This document shows, piece after piece, positions 11,766-22,689 of a DNA stretch of 64,000 bases (positions within the stretch are counted from its first letter, which is position 1; every line of letters starts with the position of its first letter). Below the pieces are notes generated by a model that saw only the letters and a program-made list of their open reading frames with translations, made no database searches and was not told the origin of the DNA. The DNA comes from Erodium maritimum (lineage: Eukaryota; Streptophyta; Magnoliopsida; Geraniales; Geraniaceae), in assembly GCA_963921825.1 (NCBI GenBank), contig OY997594.1, positions 6,329,001 to 6,393,000 on the forward strand. Reading direction: 5' to 3'. The translations under genes were made by a program, and so were the position numbers.

Positions 11766-12164
11766 GATCGTTTGTCCTTCCATCTTTCTCTTTGAAAAAG
11801 TTATAAGCTGATTTGTCACTTGTAAATGCCAACCCATGCTTTAGATAATTGTACTCATAGAAAGAGAAACATGGGTTCTTAGGATGAGACTTTGGTTAAG
11901 GTATCGGCACACCGTTGTTCAAGTCATGTCAAATGCACTTGCGATAGTGCTCCAAAACGGGTGTGAGGGGTGCAAATCGCTCAAATGAGGATATCGGCAA
12001 AACGTTGTTCATATCATTGTATCTGAGCATGCAGGGAGTGCATGTGATGGACTGGAATTACCAACACTCTCTGCTTGCTCAGGAACAATTATATATACAA
12101 TGTTTTGCCGACTTCTCGATTTGAGTGTTTGGTACCTCTCACAACCGTTATGGAGCGCGATCTC

Positions 12165-12680
12165 AACCGTTATGGAGCGCGATCTCAGGCGCTTTTGGCC
12201 TGACTTGAACGATGGTGTCCTGAAGGCCCTACCATAGTTTCATCCCAAGAGCTCGTTCTTTTCTTTCTGTGGGTATAGTTATATGAAGCATGAGCTCGTT
12301 TTTACTAGTAACAAATCAACTTATGATTTTTTCAAAGAAGAAGAATGTGCACTTGAGTATTTCCGAGGGTACTTTGCTCAACATGGAGGGTATTGCCATG
12401 CATACTTCTTCAAAACCATCGAAGAGGCAAAGTTGTGTAACCTTCGTCTATCCAAGGCCTTAGATGGTTGGGCAAAGAAGTAGAGTTTGCTGGATTGTAC
12501 ACTCTGGTTGACAAGCAGATGACTTTGAGTACAAAGGACATGAACAATCTATAGGAAGTTAAGGTGTTGACAGATGAAGTTGGGAAACAGATAAGCTATG
12601 ACGACTACCCTTTAATTCATGAGCAATTGTATGTTTGTAGCTGGGATGATATGTCACTTGGATTAGGTATATCCCTTTTG
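12165..12680 (+). pseudogene. Fragment of unrecognised gene family (FRGYFAQHGGYCHAYFF), copy 1
   Basis: An open frame at 12,283-12,483 reads MKHELVFTSNKSTYDFFKEE and continues through ALEYFRGYFAQHGGYCHAYF to KALDGWAKK. Homologous sequence continues past its stop, interrupted by TAG codons (for example at about 12,551). Fragments of the same gene occur at 15,940-16,455 and 22,090-22,370. The copy at 16 kb overlaps its N-terminal side and the copy at 22 kb its C-terminal side, so together they outline a longer ancestral protein. I do not recognise the family. Stops and frame changes in all three copies indicate decay. Confidence 0.6.
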
Positions 12681-12994
12681 GTACGTTGTTATGTAAATAC
12701 TTGAGATATTCCCTTTTTGCATGTTGAATGTAGAAAAAAACTGTTCTACTGTTACACTTTGTTTGTTTAGGAAGATCCTATTTTATGTTTATGATTTTTG
12801 TCATGATTATAAAATTTCTATGATTATATTTCGAAAAATAAAACTAGCGGGGGAAAGAACGAAAGGTAGGTAATACATGTGATGAAAATGTTATTTGTAT
12901 TATCATTATTAGTTTTCAGTGAATTACCACTGTTGATTTCATGCTTATTTTTACAAATCGACCGTTGGCAAAGCCAATTATTATGTGTTTCCAA

Positions 12995-13960
12995 GGTACG
13001 AACACTAGTTTTGGAACCGAGGCAGAATCGGAGGCTAGCTGCAGCCGTGAGGGTAGGTTAGGCTCGGGTCATCGATAATAGAGGTAATGGCTGTCTTCCG
13101 GAGGCTCCACAGAGAAAGTATTCAATGTGGACTATATCCGGACATTCCTAAGCCAACCTTGACCAAATTCTTTTAAAAAAGCTAGTACAACCCTTGATCA
13201 GAACTATTATTTTTTGTCCTGCCAGAGAGCCAATGCTTACCAAATGTATAAACACGATAATGCAAGTGGAGCAAAAACTAATATATCACCACAAATTGGT
13301 GTGCTAAGCTGAGGGGGGCACGGTCACACTTACACGAACCCTCAACATCTCTGTTCTCTCACTTCTCTCCATTACATCAACAAGCCACTCCACACCTTCT
13401 TGAATCCTCATCCTTCATTCAGCTTTCTAGTCTCTGTGCACTTATTGTTCCATCAGAAGACTAGTTAGAGCATATTGGTAATGAATAAGCGTTAGTATTC
13501 AAATCTTGTACCAATCACCTAAGACTACCATAGTTATACCGTACAAAATCCTAAAAAAAATGTAAAGAAGTTCAACAAACCCGTCTCTACTTACCCACCA
13601 TATCCTGAAACAGCTTCAAACAAATAAACACGCTCATCCTGCCAAGGAGCATACAAGTTGGATTAAGTACTTATTGCTGACTTTCATTGCTTCTATCGGC
13701 TTGAGTTGAGTTGGTCCTCTAACATGGCATCTAAGCTAGTTGATTCGGCCCTGTGTTCGTGGCTCTTGGCCCCTCTATGAACTCTGGTGTATATGCAGAT
13801 ATTCAGTCCTGCCCTGGCCCATATGCGGAAGGGGCAAGACCCACGATACGTGAGGGAAAGTGTTGAAGAAAGCCCATGTGTAAACCACACGTGAGGGCAG
13901 TGTTTATATCATAATCCCACATCGAAGTAGAGTGTTTGAAGTAGAAATTCCCCTGACCAT
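12995..13960 (-). pseudogene. Truncated duplicate of ARFRP1-like gene, 3' part (copy B)
   Basis: The sequence matches the intact gene's 3' flank (27.43-27.90 kb), exon 6 (about 13,300-13,405) and a damaged exon 5 (about 13,588-13,655). Exon 5 has lost about half its length. The shared region then continues into the intron-4 sequence, which contains the LTR-like motif AATCCCACATCGAA. With copy A it shows that the 3' portion of this gene has been duplicated twice to the left of the intact gene. It is not functional. Confidence 0.8.
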
Positions 13961-14480
13961 ATATGGACGAACCAAGAATTGGTCTCCGAGACGAGTTAAT
14001 GAGAGACCCTACTCGCTGAACTTTTAACGAACTGGACTTGGACTCGCTCGAAAGTTGAAAAACAATATTGAGTAACAGTTCCTAGTGGTGACATAAACTA
14101 GCAATTTTCCTGCCAGAGACTGACTGCAACTTGTGAACCAATAGCAATCACCTTCTTTCGATATGAGATTCGATCCATTGAAGTGCTTCCCGAACAGCTT
14201 CAACATCAATAAGGTTATGATTTAAAAATTTCGGAATACATCCGTCGAAAATCGATGAATGGCCCAAACACGTTCCTACATATCATATTCCAGCTCGATA
14301 CCACGAAGATTGTCCCTCTGCACTAGGGCAACCCATCTAATCCTATGTTGGGACAATTTTGTGTGTTAAAACTAAGATATATTTCTTATGTATAAAGAAA
14401 AAAGCACTTATAAATCTTCCCCAATCCTTAATTACATATTTAATTATATATTTAATTCTAGGTCATACGTGTCCCTAAAA
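13961..14480. other. No recognised feature
   Basis: Short open frames occur on both strands, but none has family features. It may be decayed LTR sequence (GAATTGGTCTCCGAGACGAG). Confidence 0.4.
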
Positions 14481-14486
14481 CGCAAC

Positions 14487-14617
14487 AAGTGAGATTCTAG
14501 GCCCATAAGGGCGACAACGAGTGGGCCTGTAAATTCTAGCGTGGGTCCATACCAAATAAATATAAAAGGCGTTACGGGATCGTTCGTCCTCCCGATCTAG
14601 GGCGACCCACCACCATG
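14487..14617 (+). promoter_or_regulatory. Promoter-like block and start codon of a disrupted gene
   Basis: This is the second copy of the block at 11,665-11,765 (AAGTGAGATTCTAGGCCCAT, GAGTGGGCCTGT and GCGTTACGGGATCGTTCGTC). It is followed by CACCACCATGGCG, an ATG in strong plant context at 14,615. A hAT-type element begins eight bases after the ATG. Confidence 0.5.
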
Positions 14618-14625
14618 GCGAAAAG

Positions 14626-15439
14626 TAGGGCTGGGCGTCGGCCGGGGCCCGACAATATTTTCATTATCCATAAACCAAACCGGGAGGAACGGTTACTTGA
14701 AATCCATAACCATCACCGCACCGGGTTCCAACGGGAAACCTAAAAACCGACCGGTTACGATTTTTAACCGGCCCATTAGGCTTTCTTTTGGGTCTTCAAT
14801 TAAAGCCCAAAATATATATATAAAAAAACATAATCTGTTATTACTAGTAATTTCTATTAAGCTATTACATCGAGAAAAAAAGATTTAAAAACATGTCTTT
14901 AAAAACAAAAAACCTTCAAGTTAAATACATGCCACAAATAATAAATAAAGAATTAAAATATATGTTTATTCAAATACAAGGATTTAAATTCAAGTTCATT
15001 ACAATCAAATAAACTTTGAACTTTAAAATCAAATAAGTTTATTAATACTGGTCAATATTTATTTTTTTAACTTGAACAACCAACTTATATGATTGTTTAT
15101 AGGCAAATTTATGATTAAAACTAAACTAATCTCCTGTATTTTACTTCTGTTACACTTTTAGTATAATACTAGTGTCAACATTTAATTTAAACCTCTTGTA
15201 ATACTATAACCATCAAATTAGTAAAAAAAACATAAACATTTTTATATACACAACTTAAGCCGGTCGGTCAGTTTTTTACCGGTTTGGAAAATAAAAAACC
15301 GTACACACCCAAAATGCTACCGAGTTGGTATTTTTTTAACCGTAACCGTCCCCGGTGACACCGGTTCGGATGATTCCGGTGATGGAGACGGCCGGTGACG
15401 GTCGGTTTTCGGTGATGGCCGGATATTTTCCCAACCCTA
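14626..15439. mobile_element. hAT-type non-autonomous element, 814 bp, inside a coding start
   Basis: The element has imperfect inverted ends, TAGGGCTGGGCGTCGG and (inverted) TAGGGTTGGGAAAATA, and an exact 8-bp duplication GCGAAAAG (14,618-14,625 and 15,440-15,447), the length typical of hAT transposons. It has no transposase. GC-rich subterminal sequence with CCGGTTC/CCGGTGA motifs surrounds an AT-rich middle. It separates ATG-GCG-AAA-AG from its downstream exon. Confidence 0.85.
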
Positions 15440-15447
15440 GCGAAAAG

Positions 15448-15762
15448 TCTCTGGAAAATGTTACGAGGCCGAGCTCATACTCGACGGAAACACAAACCCT
15501 AGATCCCGGCTACTATGCACAGCTGCAAGGAAGCAAAACACTCCAGCACTTACTCCCGTGAAGGACGTCAAGGAAGGGGAACCAGCGGCAAAACACCTCG
15601 ACGGAGACCCAAACCCTAGATCCGAGCTATATACTCCTGTAAGGAAGCCAAACCGTCCATCATTCACCCGCGTGAAGCACGCCAAAGAAGCACTTGCAAG
15701 CCCTCTAATCCGATCAAGCAAATTTGGGGAACTGGTCGACCCTCTGATCAACAAGGTATGTC
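15448..15762 (+). pseudogene. Disrupted first exon of unknown gene with internal repeat
   Basis: The open frame ending at 15,762 before GTATGTCAG contains two copies of a 33-residue-scale unit, LDGNTNPRSRLLCTAARKQN and LDGDPNPRSELYTPVRKPNR, each followed by a T-x-VK-x-x-KE segment. It then reads SKFGELVDPLINK up to the likely splice donor. The ATG at 14,615 is cut off by the hAT element. Even with the element removed, that ATG is not in frame with the repeats, so a further frameshift is implied. I do not recognise the family. Confidence 0.45.
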
Positions 15763-15920
15763 AGTGACTAGGTTTATGTAGTTACTCTTACTGCGTTCCC
15801 AGCATTCCCAAGCTTCACCCCCAATCATGAGGGTTACGGTTAGGTTACGGCTGAAACCTAACTAATTCTTACTTTCTCTAGTTTAGGTCGCAACTGATTG
15901 CTTTTCTTGGTATAGTTGCA

Positions 15921-16455
15921 GGCACCTACCTCCGCCTCTTGGTACCAAGGCAATCAAAAATGGGGATCTCGAGTAGGATTAGGCAATCAAAAATGGGGAT
16001 CTTGTTTTTCAGTATGTCCCCAATTTTGCCTTCAGGCCAGGAGCAGACCATTCCTACCCAGATAAGTTCGGGCTGCACAACTTTAGAGGTGAGGAGTATG
16101 TCAATGGTGTCTTCCAATCCATCACCAGCACTGCCTGCATGCTCAGATACATTGATATGTACTACGTTCCACGGAGTTCCCCATTTGAGCGCTTTGCACC
16201 CCTGACACCCGCTTTTTAGCGTGATCTCAAGGATGTTTGGCCTGACTTGAACAGTGGTGTCCTGAAGCCCCCACCAGGACCTCATCCCAAGAACCCATGC
16301 TTTCCTTTCCATGAGTATAATTGCATGAAGCATGCGCTCGTGTTCACTAGCGACACATCAGCTTATGGTTATTTCAAAGAGGAAGAGTGGGCACTTAAGT
16401 ACAGGGCCGACTCAAGCTTTAAGCGAGTTAAGCAATCGCTTGAGGCCTCATATTA
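15921..16455 (+). pseudogene. Fragment of unrecognised gene family, copy 2
   Basis: After a good acceptor (TATAGTTGCAG at about 15,920), the sequence encodes in shifting frames YVPNFAFRPGADHSYPDKFG, then FRGEEYVNGVFQSITSTACM and RYIDMYYVPRSSPFERFAPL. A TAG interrupts at about 16,217. It then continues WPDLNSGVLKPPPGPHPKNP and MKHALVFTSDTSAYGYFKEE. The last part matches the fragment at 12.3 kb. A 31-base tandem duplication with the core GGCAATCAAAAATGGGGATCT lies at 15,948-16,000 and disrupts the frame. The stops show it is a pseudogene. The function is unknown. Confidence 0.6.
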
Positions 16456-16459
16456 GAAA

Positions 16460-17635
16460 AGGCCCCATAAAATTAAATAAGAAGCCGTTTAAGGCGTCAG
16501 ATGAAAAAATGCCCTGTAAAATTAAAGATCCGTTACTATTTGATGAAACCTAATCAAGCGAAAGTATTACACTTTTAATTTTGAAATCAAATTTTAATAC
16601 AAGTTGGGCCCAATTTTGATCTCTATTCAAATTTGTTTTTCAAACAAAACAATTTTCATCCAAATGAAAGACATTTTTTTCTTGATGATTGAACATTCTA
16701 AGAGCTCTGTAGATCTTTATTTTACAATGAAAACTATCGTTAATGAAACAAAACATGCAAGTTCGGTTTACAGTGATCAGTGACATGGATAAAAAACAAT
16801 GGACTAAAACAAAGAAATAAAGTTTGGATATATATATATAAACACACTAGTATTTATTTTAGGAATGACAATCAATTTATCAACTTCGTTACTGAAATGC
16901 TCAAACCAAAATAGTTTTGAAAAATTAAGGCGTCAAAATTGAAAACAAAATCCAATATTAGATATAGATGTTTGATAATAGCAGCAAAAAAAATGTGATG
17001 CAAACATGGGAGAAATCCATGAAATGTTGATTTGGTATTCCCGAATTCCCTTAATATTTTCTAAACCAATTTATTAGACATTTAAATAATGAAATTATGC
17101 ATCTAAAGAAGAATGTTGATTAACATCGGGTGCTAGAATGTCTTGGCTTTGTACTAAAATGTTTAGTGAAAAACAAGATTATTTATCAAAGAATAATTCA
17201 TGAAGTTCATGGATTAGAAGCATGAGTCTCGTAGGTTCGAAAATATTGAAATTTAGAAGTACTAATATACACTATAAAATATGAAAGTATTATACGAAAC
17301 CAAGAGTAACTTGACCAAAATACAAGTCAAAAGAAAGAGAAATTATTCCAAAAATATTGCAATAAGAAGAGGTATTGCGAAAGTTTCATTTCATGATCAA
17401 ACAAGACAACAAATAAAGTTGGATTTATACACCTATCACATATAGTTGTATTATCCAAATTCTTGGGAAATGATTCACTCATATGAGATACAGATGCTCA
17501 ACGGAAAGGAAAGATCAGAGGTCATGAACATGAATGATTATTTGTTTTTGATTTCTTAGTCCCGACTTTGCTTATAAACTTCTTTAACATTTAGAAATAA
17601 ATAAGAAAGCAATAACAGTTAAATGAACTTGGGCA
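16460..17635. other. AT-rich DNA, nothing recognised
   Basis: No open frame of substance, repeat boundary or RNA gene was found before the solo LTR. Confidence 0.5.
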
Positions 17636-17640
17636 TACAT

Positions 17641-20600
17641 TGTCACGCCCCAAATCCGGTATTGACCGGACCCGAGACGTGACTTAGTGAAATTAAATAA
17701 AAATAGTTTAAAAGTAATTAATATCTGAAAAAGGGGAACAATATAACCCAACAGAAAATCCAAAACTCTGAGTCCGACGCTCAGTCAAATACAAAAGTCA
17801 GAAATACAGTACGTCTCTAAGAACATAAAATGAAATTAACCCGGGCCTCCGCTAGCTCCCAAGCTCTGCGTAACCCTCTATTCCAAATCAAATCTAATAC
17901 CTGTAGAAAACACGGTAAGGGGTAAGCTCGACGCTTAGTAGGAAAATACCAAAACACTTGCCCAAGTTAAGTAATATTAGTACGTTCTGAACCAAAATCC
18001 TAACAATTCCAAAGAGACGGGCAACAATGGGACAATTGACCCCAAGATAATCAAACCTCTAGCTACTCCACTACAAACCATCCCGGAAGGTTCCGCCCAA
18101 AACACTTTCACGACTGATTCACAGATAAACCGGACACAACACCTTCAATTTCAAGGAAAACCACACGCAGGAAAACCATCAACAGGCAAACACAATCCAG
18201 TCATTCACAATAACACATAACTCGTAACCATCGCACGGTCTCGGGAGCAACCCGCTCGGCCCGGCGTAGCCGCACACAACTTTCCCCTAACATACAGTCA
18301 GGAGAGGCGGTCGATTAAATGAAGGTTTTTTATGGTTTTAAAACATGCAAAGTAAACAGTAGGTTAAATGACAGTGAACCAGTACTCATAAAGCTTAGAA
18401 GAGTTTTAATTAAGAGAAAAAGTAATCTAAGGTTGTGGGTTCATAGAGACCGTTTCCAATGCATTTAAATGATGGTGAACACTGTGAAGTTGTTCTGATT
18501 TTAGGGGCAACGAATTATCTCTCAAACTAGTCCTAACTCCTCACGTTGTTTCGGACCCTAATGGAATCTAACCACCCAGCTCTCACGAATCAGGATGTAG
18601 GGAGACCCAAAGCATTACGTTCTTTGATAATTTCTAACTTTCGGTTTGAACCCTATGGTTATTGCAATCGTGTTAACCTAGCTATCACTAGTCTAGATTT
18701 AAACCAAATTTGTAAGATTTCTGACCTAATTGCAACCCACCTCTCACGAGTGTCAGATTGCAATTCCCACCTTCTATCAGGCCTACCGGGAGATAGAGCA
18801 TTAAGTTTAAATCAAATACAAACCCTAAATCAAATCATTCAACACAATACTCATTCATAGATTCAACAAAATTGGAAAATAAATCTCTAATCCCCCATAA
18901 CCCTAGATTATGGGGTTTTAGCTACTCATAAGCAAGGAAGAAGAAGATGTCATTGATGAACATAAACAAAGCTTCATAATTGAATAAAGTAGAAGAATAC
19001 AATACCCAAGTGTGATTACAATGATGTTCTCCCCAATAGAAATCCTCTCCCTCGCTTGCTCTCAACTCCTCTCTCTTCTTAGCTCTCAAAAATACAAGTT
19101 AGATCTCTTGGGAGGCTAATTTTAGGGTTAAAAAGGGTAAAACTCGAGTCTGAAACGAATTTGGGAAACATGCCTGCGCGCGTGTCACAGCTTCGTGATG
19201 GCCTCCGTCACGGCCACCGTCACGGATTCGTGACGGATCAGAGCGTTTTGGCGAAATTTGGGTCTTCGTCAGGGCTCCGTGACCTTACCCGTGACGGGTA
19301 CTGTCACGGATCCGTGATGCCTGCTTTGTTCCACCATCTTGACTGCTGCTTTCAAATTTCTTCCCTTTTTTATGTGTTTTCGCTCCTTTTCCATGCTATA
19401 CCCTGTGAACCATGAAAAACGTTGGAAACGAGAAAAATATAAGAGAGTGAGACACTAATGGGCTAAAATCAACAGTAAACTCCCTCTAAATGTGGCATTT
19501 TTAATGCTAAGATGTGTTCGCATCAGCGGTCGACCTCATCGCGGCACACATCGTTTTACCGATCGACGGAAGGCGGGGAAATCGCCTCTTCGCGGCATGG
19601 TCCCTCGCGGAACACAACACAACGTTTTACCGAGTGCTATTCGGAAGGTAGGGAAACCACCTCTTCGCGGGACACAACGTTTTACCGACTCAAGGTCGGA
19701 AGGTAAGGAAACCACCTTTCTCATGTAACCAAAGCACCCATAATCACAATCACGATCACATTCTGAACATACTCACACAAACATCCCGTACTTACCATCA
19801 CTTACCGACACCACACTCAACATGGTAACCCCACCGGTTTAACCAACATCCATTCCCCAAAGTTCACATTTCAACATATCATGTAAACAGAATCAACCAA
19901 TCAAGTCACTAATATGCATCACTAAGTTCTCCTCTACTCGTTTTCATGTTCGATATTTATTAACCGTTCAAACAACAGAGAGTACACAATCATCAAACAA
20001 TTCTACAGGCGCGACATGGCCTGATTCTACCAGCACGACATACTAACACCTACGGCACGACATGGCTCGTAGGTGGTTCACAGTTTATAAGGGCTACTCG
20101 AGTTAATCACATCCAATAGGCATACTAGTTATTTATCCGATTATTAAGGTTTCACTAGATATTTCCATACCTCTCAGTCTCTATCTGGATCGCCTAGCTG
20201 CTGACGTCCGGGCCTACCTCCGGTCTTCTTCACGATCGAGGTCAAAGCCTGGGTTTAACAAAAAGGACGGTAATCAGTCTCGGTCCAGTCCCTAACACTC
20301 CTCTAAATTATTAATTCAATCCTTTAAATTATCCGATTAAGTCCTGAATTATCCGATTTAAATCCCTTCAAATCTTTAATTTAAATTAATTTAATAATTA
20401 AAAAGTATGTCATGACCCGACCCCGACCCGAGTCCGACCCAAATCCGGAAACCGGATCCAAACTGACCCGGATCCGAGTCCAGACCTGGTCTTGACCCGA
20501 GCCCGACCCAGACCCTGATCCAGACCCGAGCCCGACCCAAGTCCAGGCCCGACTCAGCTCCTCGTCTAGGCCCGACCCAGGTCAAGATCAGGCCCGAGGC

Positions 20601-21527
20601 CTAATCTGAGCTGGAGTCCCACGTCTTGGTTCTGGCCCAAGCCCAAGGCTTCGTCTCGTCCTGGCCCAACCCCAAGGCTCGTGACTTCGGCTCTGGCCTG
20701 AGCTGGAAACGAGGCGACGAGCTAGGGTTTGGTTCATCTCCGGCGACAGCGGCGTCAGGTGATTCGGGGTGGGTTCTCGACGGCTGCGACTACGTCAGGG
20801 AGCTCAGAGGGGCGAGGGGAGGTTGTTAGAGTGAGTCTCGAGCCTCTCCGTTCCAGATCTGACCCGTGGGAGCTTCGCCGACGTTGGAGCTCAGATCTGG
20901 AGCTCGAGAACTCCGGTCGTATCTCTCCGGCCGAGCTCGGTCCAAATCGAGTCGTACGCGTATGAATCCCAGGGAAGGGGCGACGGAGATGGTGATTCAG
21001 GACATGAAAGTGGCTCACCGTCACTGGTTTCTCCTGTTGCAGGCGCGGCGAGGCTCGAACGGGAACGGCGACGTTGGTTCAATTCGAGGAGGAAGAAGGG
21101 AGAGAGGAAGAGGCTTGTGGAGGTTTCTGGTGGTGAGGATCAGACGTGGGTGGAGGAAGAAAGGTCAGGCGATGATGTAGGAGCTCCAGGCGAAGGGCGA
21201 GAGAAAAAGGATCTGAGAGAGAGAGAGAGAGAGGTGAGAGAGAAGAGCGAGAGGTGGAAGAAGGACCTCGGGACGCGTGCGCACAAATGAGGAAGCGAAG
21301 CGACGCAGCTAGGGTTAGCTCGTGTTGGGTTTGGGCTTGGCGTGACTGGTTGGGCCTGGTCTGATCCGGCCCAAGGCTTGAGTTTGGTCAGGCTCAGGCC
21401 TATCCCCTTTCCTTTTTTTGTTATCTTTTTTTTAAATCGATCCAAAATTCAACCCGTTCTCCAATCGACGACACTCCAAAATTAATAATCTAACTTATTA
21501 ATTCTTTTAACCAAGGCGGTCTTTACA
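17641..21527 (+). mobile_element. Solo LTR, 3,887 bp, Ty3/gypsy type
   Basis: The sequence starts TGTCACGCCCCAAATCCGG, ends GGCGGTCTTTACA, and is flanked by the exact 5-bp duplication TACAT (17,636-17,640 and 21,528-21,532). No gag-pol lies inside and no second LTR is present, so it fits a solo LTR left by recombination. Such long LTRs with TGTCACG starts are usual for plant chromovirus-type (Tekay-like) Ty3/gypsy elements. It contains a cluster of CGTCACGG/CCGTGACGG motifs (19,190-19,320), three imperfect repeats around ACAACGTTTTACCGA (19,540-19,725) and GACCCGA-rich DNA (20,415-20,600). Open frames inside are incidental. Confidence 0.85.
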
Positions 21528-21532
21528 TACAT

Positions 21533-22085
21533 CCTAAGATAATCTAAAGAATGTGTTGGACTTTTCCTATCTTATTTTATTTCGATTCCGAATGTCGTTG
21601 GTTCTTGAAAATTCTCAGCTATCTATTATCTTGTGTCGTTAGTGTTGGTTATGACTTTTCTTATTTTTCGCTTATATTTTATTGTTCATAGTTAGAACTT
21701 ATAATTATTATTTAAAAAATGTTTTAAGTGTGGAAATTTATAGAACTTGATGATAAAACGAGCTATACATGACGTCACATATAAGCTTACATAATTTGGT
21801 GTAACTATATAGAATTATCTTGAACCTATCATATTTGAACTTTGCATGAATGTATCTTATATAAATAAATGAAAATCCTTAAACTTTTGAATTATTGTAT
21901 AGAATTTTAGACGATAAATCTTATCCACAGAGGTTGTCTGGTTAGAAATTAAACTCTTCCATCCATTTTGGATTTTGAGTGTCATAAGTAGATGTTGAAG
22001 CTCATTTTTTAATATCATCTAGTATAATCTTTCTATATGAATAAGTTTAGTTATTTTTCTATTATATTCTTTCATAAGGAAAAAA
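21533..22085. other. No recognised feature
   Basis: AT-rich spacer between the solo LTR and the next gene fragment. Confidence 0.5.
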
Positions 22086-22089
22086 GGCA

Positions 22090-22370
22090 TCGATCAAACT
22101 CCTGCTCTGTTGAGTATTTCCACGAGTACTGGGCACAAGATGGAGGCGCTGTCATGCATACTTCTTCAAAGCCATCGAAGAGGCAAAATTTTGTATCCCT
22201 CGTCTATCCAAGGCCTTAGATAGGCTGGGCAAGGAAGTAGAGTTGACTGAATTATACACCATGTTTGACTAGGAGGTGGGGGTTTGCCCACATGTAACTT
22301 TCAATACAAAGGACAAGAACAAACTACAGGAAGTTAAGGTGTCGACAGATGAAATTGGGAAATGATATTT
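22090..22370 (+). pseudogene. Fragment of unrecognised gene family, copy 3
   Basis: The sequence matches the 12.3-12.6 kb fragment: GAGTATTTCCACGAGTACTG, then a region equivalent to HAYFFKTIEEAKLC, KALD and GKEVEL, then TACAAAGGACAAGAACAAAC. Frameshifts and a TAG at about 22,270 break the frame. It represents the C-terminal half only. Confidence 0.6.
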
Positions 22371-22625
22371 GTCGTAGAATTGCAAGCAAGACTGCATTAA
22401 TTTGCTACCTTCTGTTGTTCATTCTACTGAGTTTTTCGTGAGATTATTTTATTACTTGTGGTGTTTTGTTGGTGGTTAGTTAACTTCCTACACAGCTTTT
22501 ACCATTTTTCCTCTCTATTCTAGAATTGATTAGTTTGGTTTAAGGTGCACAAGTCGCCCCTTTTTCTACTACTTCTAAGGGTTCTTCTCTTAATGGTGAT
22601 TTTACATTTGGACAATATAAACAAC

Positions 22626-22651
22626 GGGGGGGGGGGGGGGGGGGGGGGGGG
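22626..22651. repeat. Homopolymer of 26 G
   Basis: An uninterrupted run of 26 guanines follows ACAAC and precedes TATATGTATTG. Such a tract is rare in an AT-rich plant genome and its length may be approximate in the assembly. Confidence 0.9.
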
Positions 22652-22689
22652 TATATGTATTGAAAACGTTATTTTTCTTCTTCTTCTTT

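Noticed and set aside
20391-21445. Several open frames of 60-104 codons
   Set aside because: They fall inside the solo LTR, in GACCCGA repeats and GC-rich sequence, and have no family features.
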